Source: Spinellus fusiger
Taxonomy: Eukaryota > Mucoromycota > Mucoromycetes > Mucorales > Phycomycetaceae
Direction: 5' to 3'
Length of the DNA stretch: 64,000 nucleotides
Assembly (NCBI GenBank): GCA_025094145.1
Contig: JALLLS010000008.1
Coordinates: 248,001-312,000 of the forward strand
Numbering within the stretch: the first letter of the stretch is position 1; each line of letters opens with the position of its first letter. The notes below the pieces were generated by a model, which searched no databases, was not told the DNA's origin, and saw only the letters and a list, made by a program, of their open reading frames with translations. A program made the translations under genes and the position numbers. Below, piece by piece: positions 1-12,242 of this stretch.

Positions 1-990
1 TCAATAGGGCTTTCCCCTAGAGTGTTTGAAAACCCAGAAACAAAAAGGTGTGTTTGGTAATATAAAAAGGTATATTTCTCAAAGATACAAACTATGATTC
101 TATTATTTAGTGATATAGGTTTTCCAAGCTAGAATCTTTTCACTTATACTAATTGTTTCTTAGAAATGTAGGAACTTATTCCAATCACATTTTCAACAAA
201 AGAAAACGCCCTAAAAAAGCTTCCGTGACTCGCAAAGACATGTAAAGTCTGTGTATCTTCCAGTCATCTTTGGTCCTTCTAGCTTTTTATTGGCAGGCAC
301 ACCTACCTTTGTTTATTGCCTAGAGTTTATATGTTCTTGTAGGATGAGTGGGTGTTGTAGGGTATATATTAATGGCTTTGGTGGATTAACTACTACCAGT
401 GTAGACATCACTGATTATTATTTATTTGTAGAGTATACAAACAGAAAGACAGAGAATAGCTTTGTGGATCTTCAATGAAGAGAGAGAGAATAGGAATTGA
501 AAATCTGATAAGTATAGATCACAGTAAGGTAGTACACTCTATTGATACAAGCAGTGTTTGATAAGAGACTGAGGCTTCTTTATGACTATGACTATGACTG
601 ATATTATCACTATCATGATGATAATGATAATGATTTCATCTTATGGGTATTACAAACATAAACTTAGTCGAGTCATAAAAGCCCATGCAATACTACCTCT
701 CTACCAAATTATAGTCATACCTTCATCTTTTATCCTATAAACCCCATTCATTATTGTATCTTTTAATGATCCACTTATAATAATAGACAACCTCACCAAA
801 AAAATACTTGGAAATAGTTTACTTTTACTAGTAGCCCTCTATTCTAATAATTATGTATTGCTAAAGGTAAGATTTCCAAATAGGTGTGATTGGCCGTTCT
901 TATGGATGACGTCTAGACGTGGAATGAATCTCTCCACTCTTTCATCAACCCAGGACTTTCTATCTGTTTCTAACCTTCTTTCTATCTATT
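1..990. other. Non-coding left edge, no gene seen
   Basis: AT-rich sequence with scattered stops in all frames. The longest frame (75 codons at 251-478, plus) has no recognisable motif and no splice-supported extension. The last 100 bases should hold the promoter and 5' leader of the PDX2 gene. No repeat family used elsewhere in the window is visible here. Confidence 0.5.
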
Positions 991-1675
991 ATGGCCACTC
1001 AGCAGATGAATATAGGCGTTTTGGGTAGGTTCGCAGCCCATGGAAGCAGCAGACTGAAGATTAATTCAATGAGTAGCCCTTCAGGGTGCCTTTCTCGAGC
1101 ACTTACACATGCTGAGAGACATTCCAGAAGTGGCATCGGCTATTGCTGTCCGTACTGCTGAAGAACTTGGCTCGGTAGATGCTCTTATCATCCCAGGTGG
1201 TGAATCCACTTCCATGGCGCTTATTGCTGAGCGTAGTAATATGCTTGAACCTCTTCGTACATTTGTCCAGACAAAGCCAACGTGGGGAACATGTGCAGGA
1301 ATGATTATGCTCGCCAACGAAGCAACAGGAGCGAAACAAGGCGGCCAACAATTAGTGGGTGGAATCGATATCTGCGTCAACCGTAACCAATTTGGTACCC
1401 AAAAAGAATCTTTTGCTACATCACTGCATCTGCCTGATATATTGGGAGATGAGTTATTCAATGCCATTTTCATCCGTGCACCTGTCATTTCACATATCAA
1501 GTCTGACAAGGTAAAGGTGGTGGGTCGATTGGAGAGACAGGTGGGAAATACAACTGCAGAAACCATTGTGGCTGTACGTCAAGAACATCTGTTTGCCACC
1601 GCCTTTCATCCAGAGCTCACTCGTGATAACCGTCTTCACCACTATTTTGTACAATTGGCCCTTTCCTATAAATAA
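991..1675 (+). CDS. PDX2: Pyridoxal 5'-phosphate synthase glutaminase subunit (PDX2/SNO)
   Basis: Glutamine amidotransferase subunit of the DXP-independent vitamin B6 pathway. It releases ammonia from glutamine and feeds it to the PDX1/SNZ synthase. Two exons, 991-1024 and 1077-1675, are joined by a 52-nt GT-AG intron (1025-1076). Splicing rebuilds the family N-terminus, which then reads IGVLALQGAFLEHL; without the intron that motif is broken between two frames. Further motifs are PGGEST, the nucleophile elbow GTCAGM with the catalytic Cys, and HPE near the C-terminus, which supplies the catalytic His and Glu. Length is 210 aa from the ATG at 991, or 205 aa from the in-frame ATG at 1006; 991 has the better context (ATGG). 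Normal length for the family. It is convergent with VRG4, with 185 bp between the two stops. No SNZ/PDX1 partner lies in the window. Confidence 0.95.
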
Positions 1676-1860
1676 TAAGGGTGAGAAACAAAGCGAATCC
1701 AATTTAAAATGAAAATAGACTTTAGAATGATTCCATAATTTAAATTAGATCAAATAAAAAAGTATCTTGTCTTTTGTTTCTTTGGTAGAGCCAAAAGTAC
1801 ATTATTATTGTTATTAATATGATGATGAAGTAAATAGAATAGCAAGTATATTTGACTAAA

Positions 1861-3248
1861 TTATGGTTTTCTGAGCTTCTCATCAAGTTTAGTAGCATCA
1901 GAATAGCTCTGGCTGGATGCAGAAGTGATCATTGGACTGTTGGGTCTTGATCCTGAAAGTACATTTGGATAGGCCTTTGCAAACGAGTACACCATACCAG
2001 CCACAAATCCTAAAAGGTTCTATTAGTAACTTGTACATGCCTACTTAATGATTCAAACTTACCAGTGAAAATAGCAGTGATGTTGGTGACAGTAGCTGGA
2101 TCACCAAAGAAAACAACACCTGATATGGCAATGGGCAACTTGTTAAGGGATCCTACCATAGAGTATGTAGTAGATGAAGTTGTTCTAACACACCATGCAG
2201 AAGAGTAGGACATGGCGAAAGCAGAAGCACCAGAGAATAACATGGCCCAAATACGTACTTGACGCTGCTCAACAGGACTAAGTTGTAATGATAGATCAAA
2301 ACAAAGTCTATTACATTCTTTTTTTTTTAAAAAAAAACCACTTACAAGTTCATCAACAAGTTCTCATTTGACCAGTCTTCTATTAAAAGACTAGGAATAA
2401 GCAGTAAAGGAATCGATAGAAGGTTGTTGTAGTAAACAGTATCAAAGTCCTTAAAGTTGGTCAACTTGATTCTCTTGCGCATGTACAGCACAAAGGCAGC
2501 AGAAGATATACAATTCATAATCATCCAGAAATAGCCAAGAATAGAAATGGATTCTGACATAGTGTACGTATATCCTCCATCAAATATACTAGCAATAGCC
2601 AATGCAACATCATTCCATCCAGCAATCACTGAAGACAGCACCTGTAATCATAATCCAAGGATTAGTTTCTTGGAATAAAAGATGGCTGTGGATTCATTTA
2701 CCATTAGCATGAATGAAATAAACATCATAGTTGTGACATTGCCACCAAACCAAAGAACCTCACCATAAGCAATGAAAATGATGGTGATGTTCTTGAAGAT
2801 GGTATAGACGGGGATAGGCAGAAACTGAAGAGCCTTGGATCCAGTGTAAATCATGGCCACTAGAAACACAGTGATGGGAAACCATTTTTTGGCCTCTTCA
2901 TGGTTATAGTCACGAAACTGGATCAGATTTAACATTTTAAATAGCTGAAGAAATCCAATGGTAGTGATACTCTATAGAATGTGTTAGATATACTACAGGT
3001 GCCCTTTCAGTGTTCTGAAGAAACATTACCTGAACTGATAAAAGTAAAAACACCATGTTGAAGCCACCACTCACAACGTACTTGTTGGTAACTGTCATGA
3101 TGATACTAGCTACACAATAAGTAGTGATAGGAAGACATGCTTGGAACATATGCGAAAGATTGCTATGACTAGTAACTGTTGGGCTAGGGTGTATGATCTC
3201 ATTGGTATCACTCGTGTTAACGGTGAGCAATATTTTCTGATCTTTCAT
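1861..3248 (-). CDS. VRG4: Golgi GDP-mannose transporter (VRG4 type)
   Basis: Nucleotide-sugar transporter of the DMT superfamily that exchanges cytosolic GDP-mannose for luminal GMP in the Golgi, supplying mannosylation. Five exons on the minus strand: 3030-3248, 2702-2971, 2346-2641, 2063-2277 and 1861-2009. All introns are GT-AG, 53-68 nt, and all junctions keep frame, giving 382 aa. Family hallmarks are AKKWFPI, the conserved block [18 protein letters not shown], a YYNN version of the FYNN motif in [10 protein letters not shown], and a GSLNK version of the GALNK nucleotide-binding motif in [10 protein letters not shown]. About ten hydrophobic segments fit the family. The start at 3248 was chosen because the open frame further upstream (to 3413) has no family resemblance. 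Confidence 0.95.
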
Positions 3249-6200
3249 GATGAATTGTCCAATGATTTTTTTATGAAGATGTGAGTTTGTACTAAGGAAA
3301 TGGTGATAAAGATGTTTTATATTTATAAGATTACAAGAAAGTGTAGTATGTCGAAGATATAATAGTTTTTTTTGTGCTATATCACCATTAAAGGGAATAT
3401 AAGGGGTAAGCATGCCATGGAATGAGGTGTTTTTGGATTGTCTACTAGAGTCATAGTTAGTAAATATTCTGCATCATACCGTAATATAAGCACTTGTGGT
3501 TGTAAAGTCTTGAGTAAGATGGGCTATCAAGTGCTGATTGTTAGAGAAGAATGTTGGTGATTAACTCTATTGTATTTTACGATTAAAATGAAATTAACTA
3601 AATGTTTTTTTTCCCTTTTAAATTCAATCATAGCCCACTCCATTTCTCTATAACTTATCTCAGAGACATTTCAATACTTGGAGCCACCCTTTCTTATCAA
3701 TAAAGTGTACTTGATATTCTAGGGCTTGCTATTTTTTTAAGAATGGGTGAATTCCTGATAGCATATAATCTCCTTGGAGTGTATTTCTCTTTATTTATTT
3801 AACTAATACTTTTAGGATGTAGAGTAACCTTGATAATTCTGTATTGTTCGATTTTTAAGCAATCTATGTTGTTGGGAAATAATTTAGCTATACACTTCCG
3901 AAAGTACATTAATTCATTAAAGTTATTTTAGCTGCTAAAATTGCTTTCATTTTTATCGGTGCCATCAAATAAGGGGTGACGATGAAATGATAGAATGGTT
4001 TACTTAGTTTCATACATTCAGAATATAATCTAAGTTTTAACTTTTTGGGAGTGTGTGCATACTGCATTATATTAATAATACATTTGTTGGCATATCAAAC
4101 TGATGGAACAGTCAAGTATGCTTCTATTAATGTCATTTTTTCTTATTAATTCTATCAGTGCTTGTACGACTATTGCTCTGTGTTGCTTAATTATATAACT
4201 TCTTTAATTATTGCTCAAGAATAAAGAAACGATCTATATCTATATCTATAAGAAACATTATTTAATGACCATAAAATCAAGACAGTGTTCATAAACATCT
4301 TATGCCATTCTGTCGGTCTTTTATAACTTACTTGCAGTGAAATGTCATTTTTTCTAAAAAAGGGAACTCACATTAATATGTCTAAAGATATTTGAATAGT
4401 TGTGCAATCTGTAGGACATTCTTTTTAGCACAATTACTCTTTCTGGTTCATAGTACATCAGTGTTAGTATCCCTATTGTTTTTTCGGAGCATCACATGTA
4501 CTTGCTATTTTTCTATTACTTTATTGAACGTTGGAAATATCACTTTTTCAGTTAACTTAAATTTAGGTTTAGTTTTCTCAATTATTTCTTTGACATTAAC
4601 TGTCATTACTACACACCTAATGCATTTTTTTTATCTTTAAGCAGTATTAGCCATTATACTTCATGAAGATGTGCAAGGCATCGCTTTTCATAAGGTTTAA
4701 GGTCGTAGGTGCAAATATAATTCTTTTCTAGGCTAGTTCATTAGTAAATATATAATTTACAAAAATGGATTATTTATGAATGTAATTGTTTATTAAAAAT
4801 AACGATTGGTCAGTAATGCTTATTACTTTGGCTACTGTTGCCCAAAAGAATATTACGAAATTTATGGATTACATGTTTAGTTGAATAGAAGGAAAATTGA
4901 TAGTAGTCATCAGAAGAACTTCAAGAGTATTTGATTCAGAATAAATATTTAGTCCTTATATTTTAATTTTCAATAACTATAGTCTTATGAATTCTTTAGA
5001 TAAAAAAGAAAGAGCGTTTATCTTGTAGCAAAGTTAATGAGTTTCTAGCGTGGCTATATTTGATATTTACCAAAGCTTAATATCTCAACTCTATTCTATA
5101 AAGAAAAATAATTGTAAAGCCTTTGTGTATCCACTCACATTCCAGTATTTAGGATGCTTCTAAATATTGTTTTGTCATGTAATATCAGTTTCTTCTTCAA
5201 ATAGCTTTTTCCATGTAAGCTCAGATAAATCCAGTGAGCTTCAAGTATAAGCTTTATGTTGACTCATTGAGTGTTTTAGTAAGATCAGTTTTCTCATTTA
5301 AATAATCCGGTATGTTTATTTTATGAGGATTAGCGTTGTTTTTATTTTGTAAATAGTAGTCGATTTAGGGATTTAAACAATGAAGAAAATTTAAGGTAGT
5401 ACATTTTTAAGAAATACATATACCTGTCGGAGTTTATGATGTACTTCACTGTACACATCCATCCAACATCCATATCACTAAAACTACCTCATAGCATACC
5501 TTAATCACCATTAGAATCTATCTCTAAAGTCTATTTAAATTTATAGATATTATTTAAATTTATTTTTTCGGGTTTCGAACTACTGTCAGGACTCTTCATC
5601 GACTCACATAGCAATCCATTAGACAACAACATAGAACATCACTGCTTTAGTCTAATAAGTATGCTTATGAACCCATTGAATCAATGTTCTTGTATGATTA
5701 TTCCATAAAAAACAGGTCTAATAACAAGAATGAATGACTAGTATCCTTTTTTCTAGTAAATGTATTCACTATAACTATGGATAAATGCATAGCTAGAGTG
5801 ACTATAAGTTCCATATTATATTAATGAGAATTGTGCTCGATCTTTTTCACTATTGTTCTGGTGTCACTATTATTTAAATTTATATCAATAAATAAAGATT
5901 CAGTGGACAATAGCCACAACCTTAAAGGGTAGTTCTTGCTGTATATTCGTATTATAAAAATTGTTCTTTAGCGTTATGGCTACTAGATCTATCAAATTCA
6001 TTTGCCTGACAGTAATCAAGTGACTCGACAAAATACTTAGACATCTTGCATGTGCAAAAGTCTCAGCCATGTTAGTACTTTTCTTTGCCAACACATTCAA
6101 GAGATAAAAGTGAGTCTTGAGTTTGGCATTTTTCACAGTATCTATGATACATTTATGAAGCTATTCATAGTATTGATTAAATTAAACAGTATTAAAATGT

Positions 6201-6463
6201 ATTTTATATAAATATAAGAAACAAAAGAAAAGATAGTGAATGATTTTCCTAGTTACAGAACGAGCCCTTAATTTCCAAAACTCAACTACTTTTTGCTTTC
6301 CCTTCATGTATACTATTATTTATACCTATTTTTCAAGTATTTTTATTTTAATTGAACTTAGCAGAACACAAACAAAGATGTAATTTCAATATTTTCATGA
6401 GTATTATTGTTATTTTTTGTCTAGTTATTCACACTATGTAACCATGAAGAGTATGACAGCTAG
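3249..6463. other. Long AT-rich intergenic region
   Basis: About 3.2 kb with no supported gene. Frames of 78-82 codons (4392-4640 plus, 5900-6136 minus) are composed of residues typical of translated AT-rich DNA and have no motif. A degenerate tRNA-like stretch lies on the minus strand near 5569-5640. The region ends at the TA dinucleotide that flanks the first Tc1-like element. Confidence 0.5.
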
Positions 6464-6465
6464 TA

Positions 6466-7763
6466 CAGTGACTCGTGGAAATCTTACGTATATTTTTCAT
6501 TTTCCAATATACTTCTGTAATAGGAAACACTCATTCTTTGTCATAAAAACACACATTAAACACATAGTAGAGACTTCAAAATCGGATGAAGTATAAAGAA
6601 GGTCAATAGAATAATAAAAATAATTTTATTGGGTAGAAACCATTAATATTTGGTGTTTCCACCATTGGCCTCAATGACGGCCCTACATCTCCGATGCATG
6701 CTGGAAATGAGGGCGTCTGTGGTGTCCTTGGGGATTTTTTCCCATTCTTCCAACAGAAGCACCTCCCAAAGATGCTCTATGGGGTTGAGATCAGGGCTCT
6801 GGGAAGGCCACCCCTCCATGGTGGCAATGGTATCTTTTGCCTTCCACAACCTGGACTCTTTGCTCTTGTGGCAGGTGGCGTTGTCCTCTTGAAGAACATA
6901 ATCCACCTCTGGATTCAGTGCCTTGAGTCAGGCCAGCTCAGGGTAGTATTACTTCTTCAAGATCTCAACGTATCTTGCACTATCAATACTGCCCTTCACA
7001 GGCGCCAATCTCCCAACACCTTCACCAGAGAAAGATCCCCACACCATTACGCTGCCACCTCCAAACTTCACAGTGGGCTTGACGTTCTTCGGGAGCAGTC
7101 CTTCATTCACTTTTCGTACTACTCTGGTACGGTTGTTGGTGGTGACCAACTGGTATCTGGACTCATCGGACCAGATGACCGTCTTCCAGTCGTCCTCGGT
7201 CCAGTGGAGGTGGGCCTTAGCCTAATCAAGCTTCAGCTTCTTGTGCTTGATGCTGAGAAGGTTTCTTGACCACCCTGGAAGAAAGCAGGCCAATCTTCTT
7301 TATCGTCTTTGAGAAAGTGGTCATGGACACTTTGGTGGTCATCTGGCTGCGAAGCTGATTCATTGTCTGGAATGAATCTCTTGCCACTTCGCGGGCAACT
7401 TCTCTCTCGTCCCTCTCTGTCAGAATGGGCTTGCGCCCAGTGCTCTTCTTGGCCTTGAAGCAGCCAGTTTCCTTATATCTTTTTACGATAAAGGAAACCG
7501 ACTGCGCACTGACTCCAAACCTAGCAGCAATGGCAACCTGGCTGGTCCCATTTACGGTGGCCTCGTGAGCAATGAGGCATCGATTGAAGTCATCGATATT
7601 TTTCTTCTTGTTTCCACGAGGTCTCATGGGTTGGTTGGTGGTATTAGATGAGGTAGACATTATGGTGGAAAAGCAATAAATGAGGAATGTTTAATAAAAA
7701 AAAAATTAAGGAAGAAATTAGGGTCTGAATTTGAAATCTACGTATGTTTTCCACGAGCCACTG
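6466..7763 (-). mobile_element. Tc1/mariner-like element, family A copy 1
   Basis: The element is bounded by TA on both sides (6464-6465 and 7764-7765). Its terminal inverted repeats begin CAGTG; the left end reads CAGTGACTCGTGGAAA and the right end, reversed, CAGTGGCTCGTGGAAAA. Length is 1298 bp. It holds a broken transposase on the minus strand. Non-coding flanks between TIR and gene match the intact copy at 12243-13601 and, more weakly, the copy at 51503-52846. Confidence 0.9.
6643..7660 (-). pseudogene. Broken Tc1-A transposase
   Basis: Homologous to the intact 359-aa transposase at 12421-13500. The N-terminal half (144 codons, 7226-7660) keeps the paired helix-turn-helix DNA-binding region. 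A frameshift near 7230 and an in-frame stop just after it separate this from the first catalytic Asp in VIWSDES. The D-N-A-T-C-H motif and the [11 protein letters not shown] motif with the catalytic Glu survive in a third segment (6643-6906). About 18 codons present in the intact copy after the Glu motif are deleted. It cannot make active transposase. Confidence 0.9.
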
Positions 7764-7775
7764 TATATGTTAATC

Positions 7776-8282
7776 AGAGAAAAGAGAGCGGGAACGCCAA
7801 CGCCACCATAGAGTGCAAAGACTCCTGCAGCAACAGACGCTGTATCATCACTTCTCCTCCGATCTCTCCTCTACCACCCATTCTTAACCCGTTTAGCAAA
7901 GCCAGAAGCTGCTAGTGTAGTTGCTGTATTTGTGTCCTCAGGATTGTCCGAGTTGCTCTAAGTATCCCTCGTTGGATTTCGAATCGCCACAGGATGACGG
8001 TTATCTTTTTGGTGTCCTGGTTTCCTTGCTGACTTTATGGCCTTTTGGATGTCTATTCATAATTCTCATTTTACCATCATTTCTCATTTTTCATCATTTT
8101 TCCCTCATCTGAGGTTTTGTATTTCTCGGTCCTTCTGTTTCCCATTCATTTGCATTCTTTTTTTCACTTTCGTATTTGAAGTGTTTTAATGTTTATTCTA
8201 TTTTTCCAAAAGTTCTCATAGGGTGGCTAACATGCCCAATGCGCGAATAGCAAACCACACCCAAAAATAAAAAATATTTTGA
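7776..8282 (+). mobile_element. Small non-LTR retroposon inserted at a Tc1-A end, copy 1
   Basis: 507-bp insertion flanked by a perfect 16-bp duplication ACTGTATATGTTAATC (7760-7775 and 8283-8298). The first six bases of the duplication are the end of the Tc1-A copy 1 plus its TA. The 3' end is a short A-rich run followed by TTTGA. The body shares its 5' half with the copy at 13614-14125 and its 3' half with all copies in the window, including the landmark GCCCAATGCGCGAATAG. No complete reading frame. A short open stretch in the 13614 copy resembles a basic linker of a LINE ORF2, so this may be an internally deleted LINE; a SINE is the alternative. Confidence 0.75.
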
Positions 8283-8298
8283 ACTGTATATGTTAATC

Positions 8299-8649
8299 TA
8301 ATTTAGCATAGGAACTCTCAAAAAGAGTTTCAGTTTCTTAGAGAGGTTTAATTGTATTAGTTAGTATTTATAAGGCATTTGAATTAATGAAAATAATAGG
8401 TTAATATAAATAATGAGAAATAATATAAAGTCAAAAAGATGGGAGTGTCTTGAAAACAATGTACAGGGGGAAGAACAAAATAATTGACAATCTTTTAAAG
8501 ATCTAATAGATTTCATATCATCAATACAGTGTTTTTCCTTTATCAAAAGGAAGACAAAATATTTTCTACTTTAATAAAGCCCATATCATATTAAAGAAAA
8601 GCTTTAGAATACGTACATGTAATTTTATTTTAAATTTTATTTTTTAAAA
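8299..8649. other. AT-rich spacer
   Basis: About 350 bp of AT-rich sequence between a retroposon and a Tc1-like relic. No gene or recognisable repeat seen; a 61-codon minus-strand frame (8361-8546) has no motif. Confidence 0.4.
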
Positions 8650-9690
8650 ACTATTACAAATGTAGCTTGAATAATGGGTACTCTCACCCTTACTTTTAAT
8701 AACTTATTGCATTTGTACTGGTATTGTTTAAATCAAAGAATTCTATGTTTTTGGCTCAAAAGAATCCCAGGCTTATTGTATCATAGTTTTGAACTTGTCT
8801 ATCTTGACAGAACCATTGCATCTCTCCTGGACCTTGTCTTTCATTTGAATTCAAAGGTTTTCAATGGGGTTCAGATCGGGCAATTGAGCAGGCCACTCCA
8901 AACCATCAATTTCTCTCTCTCTCTCTTTTCAATCACTTGCTACAATAATTTCATGAGTGGGTGCTCTATCTTTCATTGAGTATTAAGTGGCACTCTAGAC
9001 CCCATAAACGTAGTAATGACTCTTCATAGACCTTTTTAACTAAACCAATAACCTTTTGTTTATCCTTCTCAAGCATCACTAGTTCTGACTTCTCACCATG
9101 ACAAATAACTCTCCAAATCATAACCAAGGACCTCCTGCTTTTGAATGTGGGAGCAGGACACTATTTTTTATAGGCTTCTCCATTATTAAGCTAAATATGA
9201 ACCACTCGAATGTTCTTGCTTATTTCGAAACTAATTTCTTCAGTCTATATTAATTTTTTCCACCTATCAACAGTCCAGTGGAGATGCTCTTTGGAAAACT
9301 TGAGTCTTATTTCTTGATGTTTTTCATTCAAAAAAAGTTTTTTTTCACACGGCTAAACATACCGTATTCATGCAGCACATGTCTAACAGTGCGCTTACTG
9401 AATTTCTCAGGTATTTCTGCAACTATTTCACTTAAAGTCAATCGTCTGTCCTTGCCAACAACGTTCAGAAGGTGTTTTATTCCTCTTTCATTGAATATTT
9501 TGGGTCTTCCCGAACCTTCTTGGCGTTTGGTAGTTCTTCTTGTCTCTTGTTGATTCAAAACATTGTAGATTGCTCGCAGCCTTACTCCGGTTTTTTCAGC
9601 TATTTCTTTTACTTAAATGTTTGCTTGTCGAAAATTAACAATGGTAAGTTTTTGCTCTTCTGTTGTATATTAAATTAAATATGGATATGC
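8650..9690 (-). mobile_element. Degenerate Tc1-like element, different family
   Basis: The minus strand 9328-9558 encodes 76 residues of a Tc1-like helix-turn-helix region (GSGRPKIF, TLSEIVAEIP, SKRTVRHVLHEYG). Towards lower coordinates the same strand continues in broken frames with catalytic-domain relics, for instance a frame-shifted LHWTVDRWKK and a later QLPDLNPIE-like stretch near 8870. Many stops and indels. No clear terminal repeats found, so the boundaries are approximate. Unlike family A in sequence. Confidence 0.6.
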
Positions 9691-9849
9691 TTTTATTAAG
9701 AAGAAAGGAAGAAAACTGCCACTAACATCTCTTATGTATGTAGATGCAACCCCCTAATAGTTTTTTTTGCTGATCTTAGTTTCCGTTTCCATGTTAATAA
9801 TAAGACTTCTAATAACTCAAATAAACATCTTCTCCTCATCCTAGTACTA

Positions 9850-10440
9850 GGGTGCCTTCCAAATCTTTAACAGTGCTTGTGGTGGTCATATTGAAGACCC
9901 GACAGTCCAGAATATCTTCAAGGCGTTTGACAGGGTTGGAGTGGGTGGTTGTAAGAGCCACCCCTTCATCGCGATTAGTCTCTACCTTTTATTTACTTCT
10001 TAGTCTTACCGATGGTATGGCAACTAGTATTCTTCTTCTAAAAGACATAGTCCACCTTTATATACAGCTTAATAATATGATATAGTCCGAAATAAGCCTT
10101 GCTCTACAGACCATCACTATATCTGACAGGAATGACAGGGTCTCCTCATATTTCACAATCTTCTCCCCACCTCCAAACTTAGTGGAGAGTCTTAAATTTA
10201 TTGACTGCAACCCTTAGTTGAATTAACGAACCAACCCTGTTGTTGTTATTTGTGATAAGTTAAAACTTCTTACTTATTGAACCAAATGTTGAAATACCAT
10301 CGCTCATTAGTTCAGTTTATATAATTCTTTGCTCATGTAATATTTTTCTTACTGTAATTCTCAGTAAGAGTAGCTTCTATAATCACCCCGAAAGAAGAAG
10401 AAAAAACCTCAACTTTTTTTTATCACTTTGTAGAAGGTGA
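9850..10440 (-). mobile_element. Tc1-like relic
   Basis: The minus strand shows short islands of Tc1-like catalytic-domain homology, chiefly a KFGGGE-like motif around 10165-10190 and a stretch matching the segment before the second catalytic Asp. All frames are broken. Ends not recognised; it abuts the relic at 10480. Confidence 0.45.
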
Positions 10441-10479
10441 AACATGAAGACTTGAATGGCCCATTTCCTTATGAATACT

Positions 10480-11360
10480 ACAGTCACACAAAATTAGAAA
10501 GTATTTGACCCCATAGTTTATACAATTTTAAACATGATTCATCTTTTTATCACAGAATTACATTTTATTAAACAATCTCAAATGTCAATCTCAGAATCAT
10601 CAACAACAGACTCTATAGTTTATAACAAGCTTAAAGAAAGAGAGTAATAGGGTGTTTACTGGCTTAAAAAAGAAAACTACTCCATGAGTAGCATTTCAAA
10701 GGTCATTGGTAGAATCAAGACTACTGATACACATGTACCCCTGAGGACTGGAAGCACGTTGCATGGTCTGATGAATCACAGTTTTAAGTAGATGGTTTCC
10801 AGAAAAGGGCCAGAGTGATTCAAAAGATTGGAGAAAGATACAAGGTTGCTCATATCATACCTTCAGCTTAATGGAGTAAAGGTAGCCTAATGATTTGGGA
10901 CTGTTTCTGGGCTGGTGGATTTGGGCGTTTGGTCTTTATTAATAGCACTGTAAATCAGGACATATATGTCAATGTTTTGGCTGATGAGTTCCATCCTTGG
11001 TTCATGTAATTAAATCAAAAAGGAAAACAGCGAGTTTCTGTTGCAGTGAAAGGGTGATAGCTTTCATACTGGAATCTATGTTAGATGGTGGAAAGAGACA
11101 CATCAAATTAGGATATTTGATCACTGGCTCACACAATTACCTGACTTGAACCCAATTTAACATATCTGGTGAGCCTTGGAAAGACAAATTGAAAAAAAAG
11201 GTATATATTAACAATGTAGAAAGTTTAAGGGCCTTACTTGTAGAAGAGTTGGATAGAGTTAGTGTTGAACTTGCATAATAATAAATCCAAAGTATAACAG
11301 ACAGATACCAGGCAGTTGTTGATGCCAAAGGTGGCCCAACAAAGTATTAAATGAAGAAGT
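10480..11360 (+). mobile_element. Old copy of Tc1-like family B
   Basis: The plus strand contains a decayed transposase: a WSDESQF-like motif near 10765-10785, GSLMIWDCFWAGGFG near 10880-10920, and LPDLNPI followed by HIW near 11140-11170. Stops and deletions interrupt every domain. The left end resembles the ACAGTCAC start of the family B copies at 35017 and 53206. The catalytic-domain half matches those copies better than any other family here. Confidence 0.6.
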
Positions 11361-11895
11361 TATATATTACTATTATTATTATAAACAATATGTTAAACCA
11401 ACGTTGTGTTTAACTTGAGGTTGTTAGTATGTGTTTTGAGGTTGTAGCCTTTTCATGCATAAAGCATGTTCTTTCTCAGGATTTCAAAAAAGAAAAATCG
11501 TATACTGTAATGGCTTATCCATTCCGGACCTCCAAATACTTCAAGTATCAATCCATTGAATCACATGATTGACATATAGACTAATGCAAAGAGTGTTGAG
11601 AAGTAGACTATGACATATAGAAAGTAAAGAGTTCATAGAAAGAAAACTACTAGTAGATTCATGACTAAGAACTAGTATAAATAACAGAATATACAAACAT
11701 AATAAAAGCTATCCTATTTTCTATTCTACAATTAATTATGTGCCTATTTCTTATCACCCTGTATTATCACATATCCTGAACGTTACATATACTTGCTAAT
11801 GTTATGTGACTGTATGAAAGTGGGGACAGTAGACTGAAGGAGAAATGTCTGGGTTTTAAAGAGAGAACTATATTATGTAGTTTAGTGCATAGTCA
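11361..11895. other. Intergenic spacer
   Basis: AT-rich sequence with no gene or repeat that I can name. It ends where homology to a LINE C-terminus begins. Confidence 0.4.
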
Positions 11896-12240
11896 TACTA
11901 TATATGCCGCCTATGCTCCCACCCTCGCCACAGCCTTGACCATCTCTTGGTGACTTGTCCAAGGTTTTGGCCTGTCTGGATGGCTATTTCTCAATAATGG
12001 CTTAATATCTACACTCATTTTCCCCGCAGCAATCATCCAGCATTCACACTCCTTTTCTCTCCCTTCCAATGGACCTCTGACTAGCAGTTAAGTCTTTGGT
12101 GCAGTTCTCCAGGCAATTTGGCAAGGTTAATGGGCCAGCCACTTCTACAAATATCCTTTACTTTCCTCCAACGTCTCTGAATGTGCTCAATCTCTTCTCA
12201 CTACTCTCATCTGCGAAAACGAAGACATGTCATAGTCTAG
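11896..12240 (+). pseudogene. Fragment of a LINE ORF2 C-terminus
   Basis: In broken plus-strand frames the stretch encodes LLVTCPRFWPVW and later LQAIWQG, then LLSSNVSECAQSLLTT. These align in order with the C-terminal part of the LINE at 15433-16883, where the equivalents are FLFQCPPKWQVWFD, LLAIWRAHW and PVVAQRAVSLVTT. GC content is higher than the surroundings. The Tc1-A copy 2 is inserted at the TA right after it, so it is the older of the two. Confidence 0.6.
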
Positions 12241-12242
12241 TA

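Noticed and set aside
251..478. 75-codon plus-strand frame upstream of PDX2
   Set aside because: No motif, no splice partner, composition of translated AT-rich DNA.
4392..4640. Hydrophobic 82-codon frame
   Set aside because: T-rich DNA gives Phe/Leu/Ser-rich frames by chance; no flanking gene signals.
7928..7990. B-box-like GGATTTCGAATCGCC in the small retroposons, as proof of a tRNA-derived SINE
   Set aside because: No A box at the right distance and no tRNA fold; the 3'-half-only copies fit a truncated LINE as well.
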